Counted from the stretch's first letter, positions 8,890-20,800 are shown. The stretch is 64,000 nt of DNA from Massospora cicadina (GCA_022478985.1 JAKSZP010009585.1:23429-87428); one strand, 5' to 3'. Notes: generated from the letters alone by a model not told the origin. Numbers and translations: made by a program.

Positions 8890-11800
8890 CTATTGAGCAC
8901 ATGTGGAGGAAGGGGTCTGATTTGATGAACCAGACTGGGAACCAGGAGGAGACCAGCTGCCGGTGATGTGGTGGGAGATATCCAAACATCCACGCTTGAA
9001 AGTGATCCACCAAATGAGACCAGAATCTGTGGACAGCTTCAGGGAGGGTGGGGATAGATCCGGCGATGGCATCCAAGACAATCGTGTGGATAGTCCACAT
9101 GGCGATTGCAACCACCAGAGCACGAAGGGAGGGTGGGAGGGGGAGGCCATTGATGAAGCAAACATATCTCTTGACAGACTGAAGGGATGTGTTTGATCCA
9201 GGCCTAGCAGACGTTGGACTTCGCGCCATATTACTTTAGAGGTGGGACACTTCTCCAGGTGGTGAAACAGCGTTCCATACTGGCCACAAATGACACAGGA
9301 TGAGTGTAAAGCATTAGAGCGCTCAGCTGTATGATACACCCACCTCAGGCAGCGCCACACATGGGAACGGACTTGAGGCTGCAACAGAGGATGGTTTGCG
9401 TATTTCCAGATAGTCTTCTGGGTCTCAGTGGAATAAGGGATGTCCATCATGTCCAGGTAGTCCACCCTGGATAGGACTTGGGGTCGAATGGGGATCACGC
9501 CATCATGGATGGGTAGCCCCTGTACCTCTTGTGTGAACTGAGGAGAGGGGCGGCCTCTTTGGGTTGTATGTCCACTAATACGAACTCTCCACTCTGCACT
9601 TTGCATGGAGAGTAGGATTTGTTTGTAGTGGGTTTTGGTCCCGTGAGGACCTGTGGCTGATGTGTGTGATGCGAGGTATTTCATCAGGGAGTGGGGGTTT
9701 GATGGATTGTTGAGGCCCAAGGCTCGGGAGAAGTTGGAGTGGGCCGCGCGGGACCAGTGTTGGGATGGGAGTGTAGGAGCAGTGATGGCCACAATCCAGG
9801 TGCCTAGGATCTTGGCAGCATGGGCTTTGAAGTCAAGTAGGCCCATGCCTCCATGATGATGAGGGCCAAACATGACCTCTAGCCATACTGGTGGAGGGCG
9901 GCCTGACCAAAGCCAACCTTGTAGCAAAGCATACAGGGATTTGAAGAAGCTTGGGGAGAAGGATGGCGTGGGCTCCAAACCAGACTTTGGATAGGAGCAT
10001 AGAGTTGGCAAGAACAACCCTGCCAGTGAGGGTAGTAGGGTGGGCTCTGAGAGAGGCGATTCGCTTCGTCACGTTGTCCAGTATATGGCCCTCCATTACT
10101 GCTGACGCGTATCCTCCTGCCTCCAACACACACGCCCAGATGGCGTACCGGTCCTATGGTAGGTCGCGGCACAAAGGGGAGCACCAGTGGAGCGGTGTGT
10201 TTTGAGTTAGTAAGGCGTGGAATTGGGCGAGCAGCTGGGCTGGGTTGGGAACTACTTGCTGGGGCCCAGCAGTTCTGAAACCGACCAAGGAGGATGATTT
10301 TGGTTTTGGAGGCGTTCAGTGCCGCATTGCTTACCCGGGAATATTCCTGGATGAGGGCTTCAAGCGCGCATGCATCTTTATTATTAGACACCCCCACCAT
10401 GCAATCATCTGCAAATGCCATCATCTTGACTGGAATTTGGCCTGGCACATGGACCCCAGTGAGTTGGGCATTCACATTTCGCAGTAGTGGGTCATGACTG
10501 AAGTTGTATAAGAGTGGGCTCAGGGGGTCCCCTTGTCGCAGGCCCCTTTGAGGATGGACTACATCCGTTAGGAAACCTGGGCCACGCACAGCCATTGTTG
10601 CAGATTCCGTGAGCAGCATCACCCAGTTAATGAAGCGGGGAGGTAGGCGGAATTGTTGAAGGCAGGCCCTAAGGTATTCCCAGTTTACTCTATCATAGGC
10701 CTTTTGTTGGTCCAAGAATACAAGTGCCCCAGAGGCTGTGGACTGACACACATTAGCCACAGAGTGCACGTTATCCCAAATTGACCTTCTGGGGATGAAA
10801 CTGAATTGTTCTGGAGAGATGGTGGCAGATGCTACAGTCCCTAAACAGTTAGCCATGATTTTTGTTAAAATTTTGGTGTCTGTGTTTATTAGAGAAATGG
10901 GGCGCCAGTTGGCTAAGTCTAGTCTATCCCCTTTCTTGAAGAGTGTGACTGATAAAGCTCATGTCCTCCTGGTAGGAGGCGCGTTTCCAACAGGCTTTGG
11001 TTGAGTGAGGCTAGCAGCAATGGGGATATGTATTTAAAATATTTTTTGTAGAACTCATATGGAATGCCATCTGGGCCTGAGCATTTTCAGTTTGGCGCAC
11101 CGCGAATGGTAGTCCATAATTCGTTTGGAATAATTAAATTCATTATTTCTGGGTATCGGAAAATGGTGTGGATATGAGCTCTGTCGAGAAATTCTGCCAT
11201 TTTGGCTGGCTGAATTGGTTTGGCTCAGTATAACTCAGAGTAATATCTTTGCATTTCGATTGCCACTTTGGCCAGTGTGTCCACGATAGAATTATCCGAT
11301 CTTCGCACCTGTGTGCAGGCCATGCTCTGGCGTGGTGCAAAATTTTTTTAAAGAAGTATGCGGTGCACTTGTTGCCTTTAGTGATGCGTGTGGCCCTGTA
11401 TTGGACATAAACCCAATGTTTGTGTTGCCTTTCAAGTGCGTTGAGGTGGGCTGCTGCCTCCGCCCACTTCTGGCCCTATGCAGGGCTATAACCTGAGGCT
11501 GGAATGTTGGACTCCAAGTGGGCCAAATCTGCCAGCGCACGCAATATAACTGCCAATGTGGCTCGTGAGCATCTAGATGAGAGATGGCGATAGTGGCGGA
11601 TGGTGTCTTTTTTGAAAGTTGCCCAGGTGGAAATGGGGTCCACGCAAAACGGTGCAACAAATAATTTTGCCAAAGTTGCCTCTTCCGCCCACGTGGAAAA
11701 TCCTGGTGACGCAAGCTCTGGGGGGCGGATTTTGTACCAATGTGGGGCCTTTGTAACTGTGACGGGTAAGTGGCATGTTATCGAGACCAGTTGGTGGTCG

Positions 11801-12473
11801 GAGAATTCCATTTTCGTTGTTTTGAAGTGGGAGATGTGGGGTTGGAATTTTGCCAGTGCTAGAATAAGGTCAATGCGGGTCATGGACCTTAATTGGCCAT
11901 TGTGGATGTGGGGACGCATCATGTTTTTGAGCAGTGGGGCATGTCACGGCAACACATCCATTAACCCAAGGGTGGCTTTTAGAACGCGTAGTTCTACATG
12001 ACCCTGTGGGGCATGGGGTGAGGGCAGCCACCGGTCCATTGGTGAGGTTAGCCAACAGTTCATGTCACCGATTAGGAAAGAATCGGGGGTAGTGGGAGGG
12101 ATTTGACCGACGAGAAAAATTCCCGACGCTCTTGTGCACCATTTGGGGCGTAAATGTTGATAATTGTGTGTGCAATATTGGCCCATGAGAAGGTGACAAT
12201 GAGCACTCGGTCATTTAGGAATATTTCTGAAGATGTAAATTTGAAAAAATTATTTTTCCAAATTAGCACCCCACAGTGCTTTGACCAAAAGGATAGGGAT
12301 GGTAGGAGCATTGTTTTCCAAGCATCCTCAGAACCTCGTGGACAGTGGGTTTCCTGGATGGCCAGGATATCCACGGGTAAATTATTTTGTAAAAAACTCA
12401 GTTTCCTAGCCCGGGACAGGGAGGCCTTGAGTCCGGTGATATTCAGCATCCCTAGAGTGAAGGTTTCCCCCAT
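8890..12473 (-). pseudogene. LINE copy 2 ORF2: endonuclease, reverse transcriptase, Cys-His finger (frameshifted)
   Basis: ORF2 starts with ATG at 12,471-12,473. The endonuclease lies at about 11,480-12,473: LGMLNITGL at the start, QETH, NIYAPNG, GDMN and SDHQLVSI all match the exonuclease-endonuclease-phosphatase fold. The reverse transcriptase (about 9,880-11,000) has LDQQKAYDRVNWEYL, RGLRQGDPLSPLLYNF and the catalytic FADDC at 10,401-10,415. The C-terminal part (8,890-10,017) ends with CVICGQYG...HHLEKC (9,247-9,297), the zinc-finger type found after the reverse transcriptase in L1-like LINEs. At least four frame changes break the reading (for example near 12,080, 11,930, 11,480 and 9,950). 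The catalytic motifs of both enzyme domains are still visible. Confidence 0.93.
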
Positions 12474-13685
12474 CGCCCCTTAGGTGTGAGGGGTGGGCCC
12501 CCTGGCCCACCAGCCTCTTCCAGGTCCCCATGGGCTTTCACAGCAGCGCGGGTATTAGCAGCAACGCTATCGGGGTTTTTGTTAATTTTTGCAGAAAGAG
12601 TCGCATTGGCTTTGGCCTTCACTTTTTGTTTTCCCGACATCAGACGAATTTTTTGCAGTGTGGATAAGTTCGGTGCACCATCAAGTGGGGCAAAAAAATT
12701 TTCAGTTGGGATAGGTCCCAAGTCAGTTTCAACCAGGGCTTGGGTGCAGTGATTGGGTGAGATCAAATCTCCCATCAGATCCTCAGATTGAGTGGCCCAT
12801 TCAGCTTGGGCCTCCCAATCTGATTGAGTGATGGATTCCCGAGTTGCTTCCACCGCGAAGGTCTCCATGTCCTCCTGGCGTTGTGAGTGTGGGATGGTGG
12901 TGGTGACCTTGGCCGCTTCCTTGGCCGCAGTCCTATGGGCCTGCTTGGCCTTCTTCCGCTCCTGCAGGGAGATGGGCTTTACCAATAGGTAGCAGCCTTG
13001 TGCTCCCCACGGGAAAGCTTCTTTGGTGCTTGCGGTTGGTTTGTAGTGCGCCTCTCCGCTGGCCATGGCCGCCGAGGGGTGCTCTTGGAATGTAACGCCC
13101 TCTTTAATGGGGCACGCGTGTGCCTTATGGCCAAACGCGTCACAGTGGGTGCAAATGGGGGGCACGCTGTCCACGGTTACCCAGAATGGGTGGGTGGTGT
13201 GCCCTGTGATATCAATAAAGGTGGAGTGCGGGATCTGGGTTAGGTCCTTTGCGATCTCCTCAGTTGGGGTCAGAACTGTGATGGCTTTGCCGGTGCACAG
13301 GTGTGGCATCAGCGTGAAACGTTGCATTTCAAAAGATTGTATTTCGCCATATATGGCGAGACCATCTTTCAGGTGTTGCTCCAAAATGTCACGTTTTACT
13401 GTAGTAGGCAAAAAGTCAAACGTGAGGAATTTGGTTTGATTTTGTCCATCTGGTGCATTTAGTTTTGATGACCCATTGCCCTTCGGGGAGGTCAACCACT
13501 ACGCGCACCACTGCAGCCTCATCTGCTGCTATTTTGCTTTCAAAACCTAGGTCCAGCCAACCGCACGACATGGAGTGAGGTACAACGTACACCGCGGTCG
13601 GGAAAATTTTGTGTACATCTTCACAAAATTTTTCCCATAGGGCCGTTTTTTGGATGTCCAGATACACACAGACTCCGAATTCCAC
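12452..13685 (-). pseudogene. LINE copy 2 ORF1: RNA-binding protein with CCHC knuckle (frameshifted)
   Basis: Two overlapping frames (13,416-13,685 and 12,452-13,495) make one ORF1 protein broken by a frameshift at about 13,440. The central part (FLTFDFLPTTVKRDILEQHL onward) resembles the RRM-like domain that precedes the knuckle in ORF1 of plant and fungal L1 elements. The knuckle CTHCDAFGHKAHAC is at 13,112-13,153 (CX2CX4HX4C). A charged linker rich in A, K, E and Q follows. Role: nucleic-acid chaperone and packaging protein of the LINE particle. Its stop codon lies inside ORF2, giving a 22-base overlap that is also present in copy 3. The N-terminus upstream of 13,685 is too damaged to place. 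Confidence 0.88.
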
Positions 13686-13949
13686 CGACGAAAGTGGCTG
13701 GGAATGTGGCGTGTTGATGTACTGGTTGCATCATGCTTGCCACGCGAGTATCTCCGGGGAAATTGTGACCGCCAGTTTTTTTAGATTTTTTTCTGATCTG
13801 CCGGATTCTCCAGGGCATTTTCAAAAGTTAGAGGCCGCGGGCCTTCCACCTGCTCCTCTTGCTTTGCTTGCCCAACTGCTCCCAGACATGGGCGCAGACT
13901 AATCCCCTCTATGAGATTATCAAACTAGATTTAGTCTTGAATTGAATGG

Positions 13950-13969
13950 GTTGCAAAAGTGTTTGCAAC
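13950..13969 (-). promoter_or_regulatory. Perfect hairpin at the LINE 5' end (copy 2)
   Basis: gttgcaaaagtgtttgcaac is an 8-bp perfect stem with a 4-base loop, about 17 bases inside the 5' end of the LINE. It is identical in copy 3 at 53,970-53,989 although bases just beside it differ. Confidence 0.7.
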
Positions 13970-13986
13970 GAGAAATAAAAGTTAAG

Positions 13987-14001
13987 TTAAGGGTTGGATG
14001 T
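13987..14001. repeat. Target-site duplication of LINE copy 2 (right)
   Basis: Exact copy of the 15 bases at 8,698-8,712. Confidence 0.92.
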
Positions 14002-14680
14002 CAAGTACCATGAACTAGTTGGCGTTAGGGGTGATATTCCCTACATCAATAAAGGCAATATTTTATCAATTTTAATTTGAGTTATAAACTAATAATTTTG
14101 ATAGATGGTAGCACCAAATTGGACTTTTTATGGCCTTCAAATTAACATAACAGTAATTATAATTTTTTTAAAGTTAGCATAGTATAAATTAAATTAAAGA
14201 GATTTTATTAAAAATTAATATACTAGATCACATAAAACAATTAACCCAACGCCCTACCATTAGCAGGGTGCTGGGATATAGGGTTGGCCGATTGGAGGGT
14301 AGGCTTGATGAACAACAATGTCCCAAATTAGGAAATGGTTATTTTCCATGAACTTCCATGTAGATTTGAATATCCCATTTTGATAATAGGGTGCAATCAA
14401 ATGTGATCAACTTCATTATTTTAAAGGGTTTAATCCTTATTCCAACTGATGGATGCTGCTTTGGCATCAACTGAACTAGACTCCATCATATTCTGCCACT
14501 TAACTTTTCTCTTGAGATAGGATAGATGCACAACCTTTTCAATAAAATTATTTACCTGGGGATATCCCACTTATCAGATCTTTTACAATGGTGGGCGCCT
14601 TTGTTGGAACCCTCTTTTATTAAGAGTTTAGCCCTCCCAAAGATCATCCTATAGTTATGCAAAAACTTATATAGAACTAT
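14002..14680. other. AT-rich spacer, no gene seen
   Basis: No coding signal or recognisable transposon domain was found between LINE copy 2 and the Ty3-like relic to the right. Confidence 0.45.
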
Positions 14681-17260
14681 CTAATCTTCTACAATTGTCG
14701 TTCCATTAATATTAATGCTGGTTGATTTAGGCCTGGAAATTGCCCTGGGGGTTGAGGAGAGCAACCAAGGTGGAATAGCGGTTACCCATCTCTCATCTAG
14801 TATATGCCATAGATCAGAGAAATGGGTAAGAGTAAAATCCTTAGGAGTGACTTCATTGTTATTTATGAAGGGGTGCAAGAATTTGATTCAGAATTTTAGC
14901 TGGGTCCTGAAAATTACATTTTCCTACCTATAAAAGCTAGGTCCGCACACTACTCTGGGGCCTGTATCACAGCGTAATTCTTATGGGGAATTGGCAGCTT
15001 GAGGGCCATAATAGCAGGAATTTTAGGTGAGAAAAGAGAGGAAGATTTGGGGTTTTTGGTATGAGCTTAGTTACCAACTCCTAGCAGTCAATACAGGTTT
15101 TAGAGGGGGCACAGCTGTTCTAATAAGTGGGTTGCCCTTTCAAGGACGCTAAGTAATGTAGCCTGCGCTTAACCTGCTGAGAGTCCAAGATCCTCTCCAC
15201 CTCAAACCTGAGAATCCTTCTACCATGATGGTCTTAACCTCCTTGGGATACTTACTTTAAATGGGGAGAGGGAAAATGCATGAATGAAGGTGTAGTTTTA
15301 CAGTGTGGAGGTAGTTCCACCTGAAAAAATCCATTATTTCAATACCTAGAAGATAGGGAAGGGACCCAATCATCTGCATGCAACCTATGTCATGGCACTT
15401 TGAGGTGCTAATCTTTGGTACTAAACTTAACTTGTTCATCTAGATAGTGGTCTGGGGCCACATGGCATTTTTGTCAGCAAACTGCTTAGTGCTAATCAAT
15501 CTGATCAACTGTTTCTAGCCTGGAGATTCACCTTCAGTATGCGCTTAACAAACCTGTCCTCTGTTGAGATATTTCTGCGGATTTGGGGTCTGATGGTGAA
15601 TGCAGGATTGTATCCAAAAATTGGCGTACATTGCTGATAATCCCATTGACACGTGTAGGGAGTTATTATAAAAACTGGGACAAAGAAAGGTCTGCTGCCA
15701 ATGTGTCCTTGGAGTTGGTGACATAGCATCAGTGATGCTGCCTAACAATTGGTTTTCTTGTTCTGTTTGGCCATCAGAATGAGGTTAGTATAACAATAAT
15801 CTGCAGGTTTTGATCTTCAGCATGCCGCACATTGCCTACACAAATCTTGAGATAGACTAAGGCCCTCTAACGCTGATCAACTCTAGGGGCATGTCCCAAT
15901 AAAGAAAAGTCAGTAAACTAAACAGCCACGCTATCTCTTGGGCCATAATAGGTGTCAAGAAGGGAATGCAGATGGCATATTTTGTAGAGTGATCCACCAC
16001 TTCCATGAACGCATTGGGCCCCAGGACATTAGCAAACCTAAGATAAAATCCACCAAATTTAAGGTACATGGCCCTTCTATTTGTTAGAGTTAGTGAGGTA
16101 TACCATTTCGCCATTTTCTGTCAGATTTTAGCGGCACACCTAACACATTCTTGTATCCAAGCAAGGACATCCTTTATGAGATCATGTTATTAATACCCAA
16201 AATTAAGTTAACACATTTCTTCATACCTAAAACCCATGGTAAGGTGAACATGATGTTTTTAACGATTTGGGAATGCAGGACAGAGGGAACCCACACTTTA
16301 TCATTAAATAGAATATCCCATTCTTTTTGGGATACTATATGGATGAGGCCTTACCTACAGAAAACTTTGAAAGGAGGATGAGAAATTCATGGTCTGAAGG
16401 CTGGGACACCAAAACAGCATCAAGGAGGGTATCTTTTTCTGTCAGGGGTGCCATATCTGGATCAGAAGAAATAACATTAAATACCAGATCAGATGAAAGA
16501 ACAGGGGTAATGGTGTTTTGACTATGAGATTTAGATTTGGTTTTGAGATGGAAAAGTCACTCCAGCAATAGCTGGTGGTACAGAAGCCATGATTAGTTCT
16601 GGAGGAATTATTATTTGGTTATAGTTTGTGTCCAAAGTGGTACCCATTAGTAAATTACATCTCAGTATATTGGTAAATACGGATAGCCACTTTCACAAGA
16701 TCATATCTAAAGTTGAAGCTTATAAGGTCACAGTGAGTCCTAGCCATTCTGTGAGCCAACAAACGGGGCTTAAAATTGTAAATAACTGACTAATGATCTG
16801 TATACACAACTACCATATGTTTGGGGCGCTGTGAAAAGTACCTCCAGTGTATCAAAACCTACAAAACAGAGGCCAACTATATATCATAGATGACCCTTGC
16901 GCGCAATGTGACGCTAAACTTCCTATAAAAGTAATTACTAAACCTTTTCGCCCCTCATTTTTTTGAAAAATATAGAACCAGCCACATAAACAAGAGGCAT
17001 CATAAGCTACAATAAAGAGCTTATCTTATTTTAATGATAAATTACAGGAATGGTGGTGAAAACTTCCTTAAATAGTTCAGTCAAGGATTTATGATACTAG
17101 GGAAAATCTTGACAGAGCCTCCTCCAAGCCTTTAATGGGGTGACAGTTGATTTTCCCACATAAATATGAAGACCACTTTAACATACGCCTTGTAACTTGG
17201 TCATTTTAGTTGAGGTAGGTCTGTTACACGCTTGTGGGAGTCAGTTTGGCATGTACTGGC
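14681..17260 (-). pseudogene. Decayed Ty3/Gypsy RNase H and integrase region
   Basis: Read on the minus strand, the order is RNase H then integrase, as in Ty3/Gypsy pol. RNase H: VVVYTDH...VIYN and a following ARTHCDLISF segment at about 16,690-16,850, preceded by a VAYDAS segment at about 16,990-17,020. Integrase: EVVDHSTKYAICIPF and WDMPLELISVRGP at 15,857-16,114, giving the first two catalytic acidic positions, and then TPIFGYNPAF at about 15,600. The frame at 14,681-14,878 may be the C-terminal end. Its motifs resemble the Tf1/chromovirus side of the family more than elements A-D. No protease or convincing reverse-transcriptase palm was found upstream, and no LTRs were recognised. Frameshifts and stops are frequent. 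Confidence 0.7.
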
Positions 17261-17439
17261 GAGATCTCAACAAGTGAAAATGAATCAAGAGTGTGTATGG
17301 TCATCAAAGTAAAATTTTGATTTGGACAATATTAGGGGCAAGGGAAATGGCATATGGGCAGAACGATTCTGGCAAGGAAATTGCACAAATGTTGATGGAT
17401 TAAGAGTTGGTTAATAAGAGGTCAAAGGCGATGAGTGAT

Positions 17440-17650
17440 TATTGGGTTTAAGAGCCAGGCACTTGTGTGAAGTGGTATGGTTCAGGAGGATGTCTTTCCA
17501 TGAAAAGACTTGTTGCACTGATCACAGTGGTCTGGCTTCTCACCACTGTACTATATTTCGTGACTTTAAAGGTTATTTTTGTGACCAAAAGTATGGATAC
17601 ATAAGGCAGAGTTATAACTTGTGCCAGAAGGGAAGATGAACAATGGCCCA
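17440..17650 (-). pseudogene. C2H2 zinc-finger gene fragment
   Basis: In one minus-strand frame a run reads HTFGHKNNL, stop, SHEI, stop, YSGEKPDHCDQCNKSFHG. The GEKP linker followed by CX2C and the KSF core is characteristic of tandem C2H2 DNA-binding fingers, and the preceding segment fits the second half of another finger. In-frame stops and loss of the expected zinc-binding histidines show it is dead. It lies between Ty3-like relics but is not part of any standard retrotransposon. It may be a host transcription-factor pseudogene or a captured fragment. Confidence 0.45.
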
Positions 17651-17659
17651 TCCCTCAAT

Positions 17660-18800
17660 AGATGGGGTGGAGGCCTAGATGGGAATCTCAGGCTGAGGCA
17701 CACTGTTGAGTCAGGTTCCAAAAAGCAGAGATCATTGAGACAGAGGAAATCTTTGAGATCCAGGCTGTAAATGGTACAGACCGGAGAAATATTGACCCTC
17801 CTTAGCAGGAGAAATGGCAGAAGGAGGGTTAATGCCATAAAGTGCCAAATAGTCAATTGTCTTGCACCTGAGAGAATTACTTGAGGCCTGACATTGAAAT
17901 ATGAAGGAAGAGTTAAGTATGGGTGTGGAAGGCTAAATCAAAGCTTCCACATATGAATTTGCACCCTTTGGTACCCCTAGTCCAGCTTTTGTAATAAGAA
18001 AATTTGGTTTTTATGAAACCTCAGAGATAAAAAACATTAAAATTGAAATAATTACATGGATTTAATAATATATATTATTAATATAGTCAATTTGTTTTTT
18101 GTTTTCTTTTGTATTCTCTGTTATTTTTGTTTTTTTATTAAAATAAATTAGTCTATTCTTGTTTAAATTAAAAGATTTTGACGTTATCAAAGAATAAGTT
18201 GGTGAGAGATTAAAAGTGCTTTCAGAGGCATTTTGGGTGGCAAGCCAAGGCAAACCACCAGAATAGCCTAAGGACTCAAAAAATCATTAGCACGTCGCTT
18301 GATCAGTGTGTTGCTGGCAACAGCTAAAGTAAATTAATTATCTATCCTAGCAAAGGCATTTTCTCAGAATAACTATGGAGACTTTTAAAGTGAAGGGGCA
18401 TTCAACTTATCTTGTCAGGGTTTCAGAGTTCTCAGCGAGGATATTTATAAAATAAAGTAGAATTAGATTATTACATCGCAAAATAGTGACAACATGTAGT
18501 AATAGTAAAATATATATGTTCCAGTGAAGCATGTAATTGGAGAAGAAATGTAAAGTGGTTGCAGAGATAATTCACTTGATATATTGGAAGTCTGGGGGAG
18601 CGCCTCCTGCACTTGTACTTGAAGGCGTTTCCATTTCCCACCAAGAAGGTTCTGAAGAGGACGGCCTCCCCCTCGTCACACAGGGTGTTCTTGCCCATGT
18701 GGTAGACAAGCGGTAGGTTACAGCCTACCCCTGATGGTTCTCACCCATTCCCATTCTGATGACTGACAAGTTGATGCAGTGCATAAGGTAATTTGCGCTG
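17660..18800. other. AT-rich stretch without a recognised gene
   Basis: The frames at 18,062-18,253 and 18,471-18,698 have no known motifs. Long A/T runs occur near 18,060-18,170. Nothing is assignable. Confidence 0.4.
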
Positions 18801-18839
18801 AAATCACAGTGAAAAGAACTGACGCAGAAAGGATAGAAA

Positions 18840-20800
18840 GAGTCTCCTACAGACGCCAGGATTGAGTTCTAGCAGATCAACAAAGGAAAATGAACCCTGA
18901 CTTTTTATGGCAAAGCCCAGTTCTACCAAAATTTGAGAAACTGTATATGAACTGAAGAAACTGGGTAAGTCAGGTTGGGTGTCCCAAACCCATTTCCAAC
19001 CAATTGAGACAATATCTATGTGGAATGGCCCTGGGAGGTCCCAAAATCCTTCAAGTGAGACAAAACCACTAAAGCGGGTGCAATAATGATAAAAAAGTGG
19101 TTTAGCACCGGAAAGTGAATTGATATTGACTTGGCCTTCTACCAACATGCCCACATCAGTTTGACAATCTCCATTTAAGTTCCACCACTTTTTTTAGCAC
19201 TAGTTGTGCTCAACCCAAAAGGAGGAGCTTCCCCACATCTTTATTTGTGAATGAGCCAAATAAAGGGATTATTAGAAAATAAAAATTTTCCTAATATAGC
19301 CCCTAAGTTATCAGCCTAGAAACCTATATCAGAAGGTGATGATGCTATGGGTAAGCTTTTGTCCAGTGTCCGCTTTAGCTGGTGGACCATTGCGGTTGGC
19401 ATAAGGGTTGGGGCATCAGCAATATGTGGCATGAGGAGGTATAATTGGTGGTTTTTTTAGTTAATGAGGCCAGTGGTGTCCATCTCCTCAACGTATTAAG
19501 CAAGTTGATGCTCATCAAAAGTGATGAGATCTGGCACACAAGTTAATGACTTGATGTACTAGAGGGTTTGGAGATAAATGGGATCAAAAAGAGAAGCTAA
19601 GTCACAATGATGCAAGCTTAGCTCAACTAAAAATTGAGCTCCTCAATTTCATATTTTGCATCCTCATCAAAATCATGGGCGAAATTTGTGATGGGAATAT
19701 CCTCATCAAGGGGTTCCATCACCCATTAAGATGTTGACAGAGGAAGGGGTTAGCGGTAACAGCTGCTGCTTAAAACGCCATTTTGTTAATATTCTTATAA
19801 AAGGGGAAACCATTTTTAGATCTAAAATGGCGGGGACACAAATTGGGAGGATTTACAAAAAATTCCTTCAAGGCGAAGTTGGCCTTAACATTATATGGCT
19901 GATCTGTATCAACAAATCATTTGAGCGCTTTGAATGGATTTAATTCAGCTAATGCTAGGCCAGCTACCAGAACTGGTGCAGTAGCAATCCTGATTGGCTG
20001 CAAACTGTTGACCACAGCAGCTCAGCTAAAACTGTCTCAGCTGTCAGCTCAGGATTCCATAATTTCAATGGTTTTTAAAAAATTTTACATTTTGATTGGC
20101 TACTGCTTTGGAAGCAGCACCAGAATTAGCTGAGGTTGGGGGTGGGAGTGAGTTCCACCACTCTCAGTCAGATAATTGGGATCACAATTCCCATGCACAT
20201 CATCTTATTCCCTAAAGTGACCAGGTATATAAGCAATTGTCCCTGAAAGAAATAATTGTCAGTCAATTTCTTTATCTTATTTATCAATAAAAAACTCTTT
20301 AGACTGAATAAATTTGCTTGCTGGAAATTTTTCCTTTGGTATCCGTTTGAAACTCAGCTCCAGGGATGACTTTTATGTTGCGTGATGACTGTGGTTACCA
20401 TACTCAGGGTCTCCTTAGACACTCCCCCTTGCTGAAGAATTTGGCATCAGGATTTGGCACTTTTGGGTGAGGTTTTACCTCCACACTGGGCGAGATTTTA
20501 CAATATTGCCATCATCCCTCTCACCAACAACCCTACGGAAGAACCCAACCCTATTGTTGTACTGCAAAAGTTTTCCTCTCCCAAATCTTCTGGAAAAATA
20601 GTGGCAACAACCTGAATGTGTGCCAGTTTTCTTCTTACCACCATCTCAAGTCGCCATTTGTAGTTCACTCACCTTCCATCCCACCTTCAAGTCGTTTGAG
20701 AAGCAGTACCTTTGGCATTCTGGCTTCCCTTCTGGGTACTCACGAATCTCAACTGGCAGGCCAATCTAAATGTCATTAGCCACTTACATGACACACAAAG
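18840..20800. repeat. Repeat family E, copy 2
   Basis: Longer counterpart of 1-1,040. About 18,965-19,080 and 20,710-20,795 match the first copy, and the intervening distance is about 0.9 kb greater here, so one copy has an insertion or the other a deletion. About 20,140-20,350 looks like an LTR or promoter end on the plus strand: ggtatataag at about 20,223, then an AATAAAAAAC at about 20,284. Downstream, about 20,500-20,800 reads as protein-like sequence on the plus strand with a few stops. Part of 19,150-19,750 also reads well on the minus strand (DLITFDEHQLA, EEMDTTGLIN), so this block may be a composite of two elements. Confidence 0.4.

Larger units (their letters stand above)
8713..13986 (-). 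mobile_element. LINE copy 2, near full-length L1/Tad-like non-LTR retrotransposon
   Basis: 5.27-kb minus-strand insertion flanked by an exact 15-bp target-site duplication, as expected from target-primed reverse transcription. From the 5' end (right) it holds a short leader with a perfect hairpin (13,950-13,969), ORF1 with a CCHC knuckle, then ORF2 with an apurinic-type endonuclease, reverse transcriptase and a terminal Cys-His finger. It ends with an AATAAA-type tail. It aligns end to end with copy 3 (48,721-54,009), and the 5' ends agree to within a few bases, so both appear full length. The body is visibly richer in G and C than the surrounding DNA. Frameshifts in both ORFs make this copy non-autonomous. 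Confidence 0.95.

Noticed and set aside
13065..13439. 124- to 162-codon plus-strand frames opposite LINE ORF1 (here and at 53,082-53,570)
   Set aside because: Antisense shadows of ORF1, whose CCHC knuckle is on the minus strand.
18804..19154. 116-codon minus-strand frame as a gene
   Set aside because: It lies in repeat family E and partly parallels 1-260, but no known domain is visible and the promoter-like features are on the other strand.
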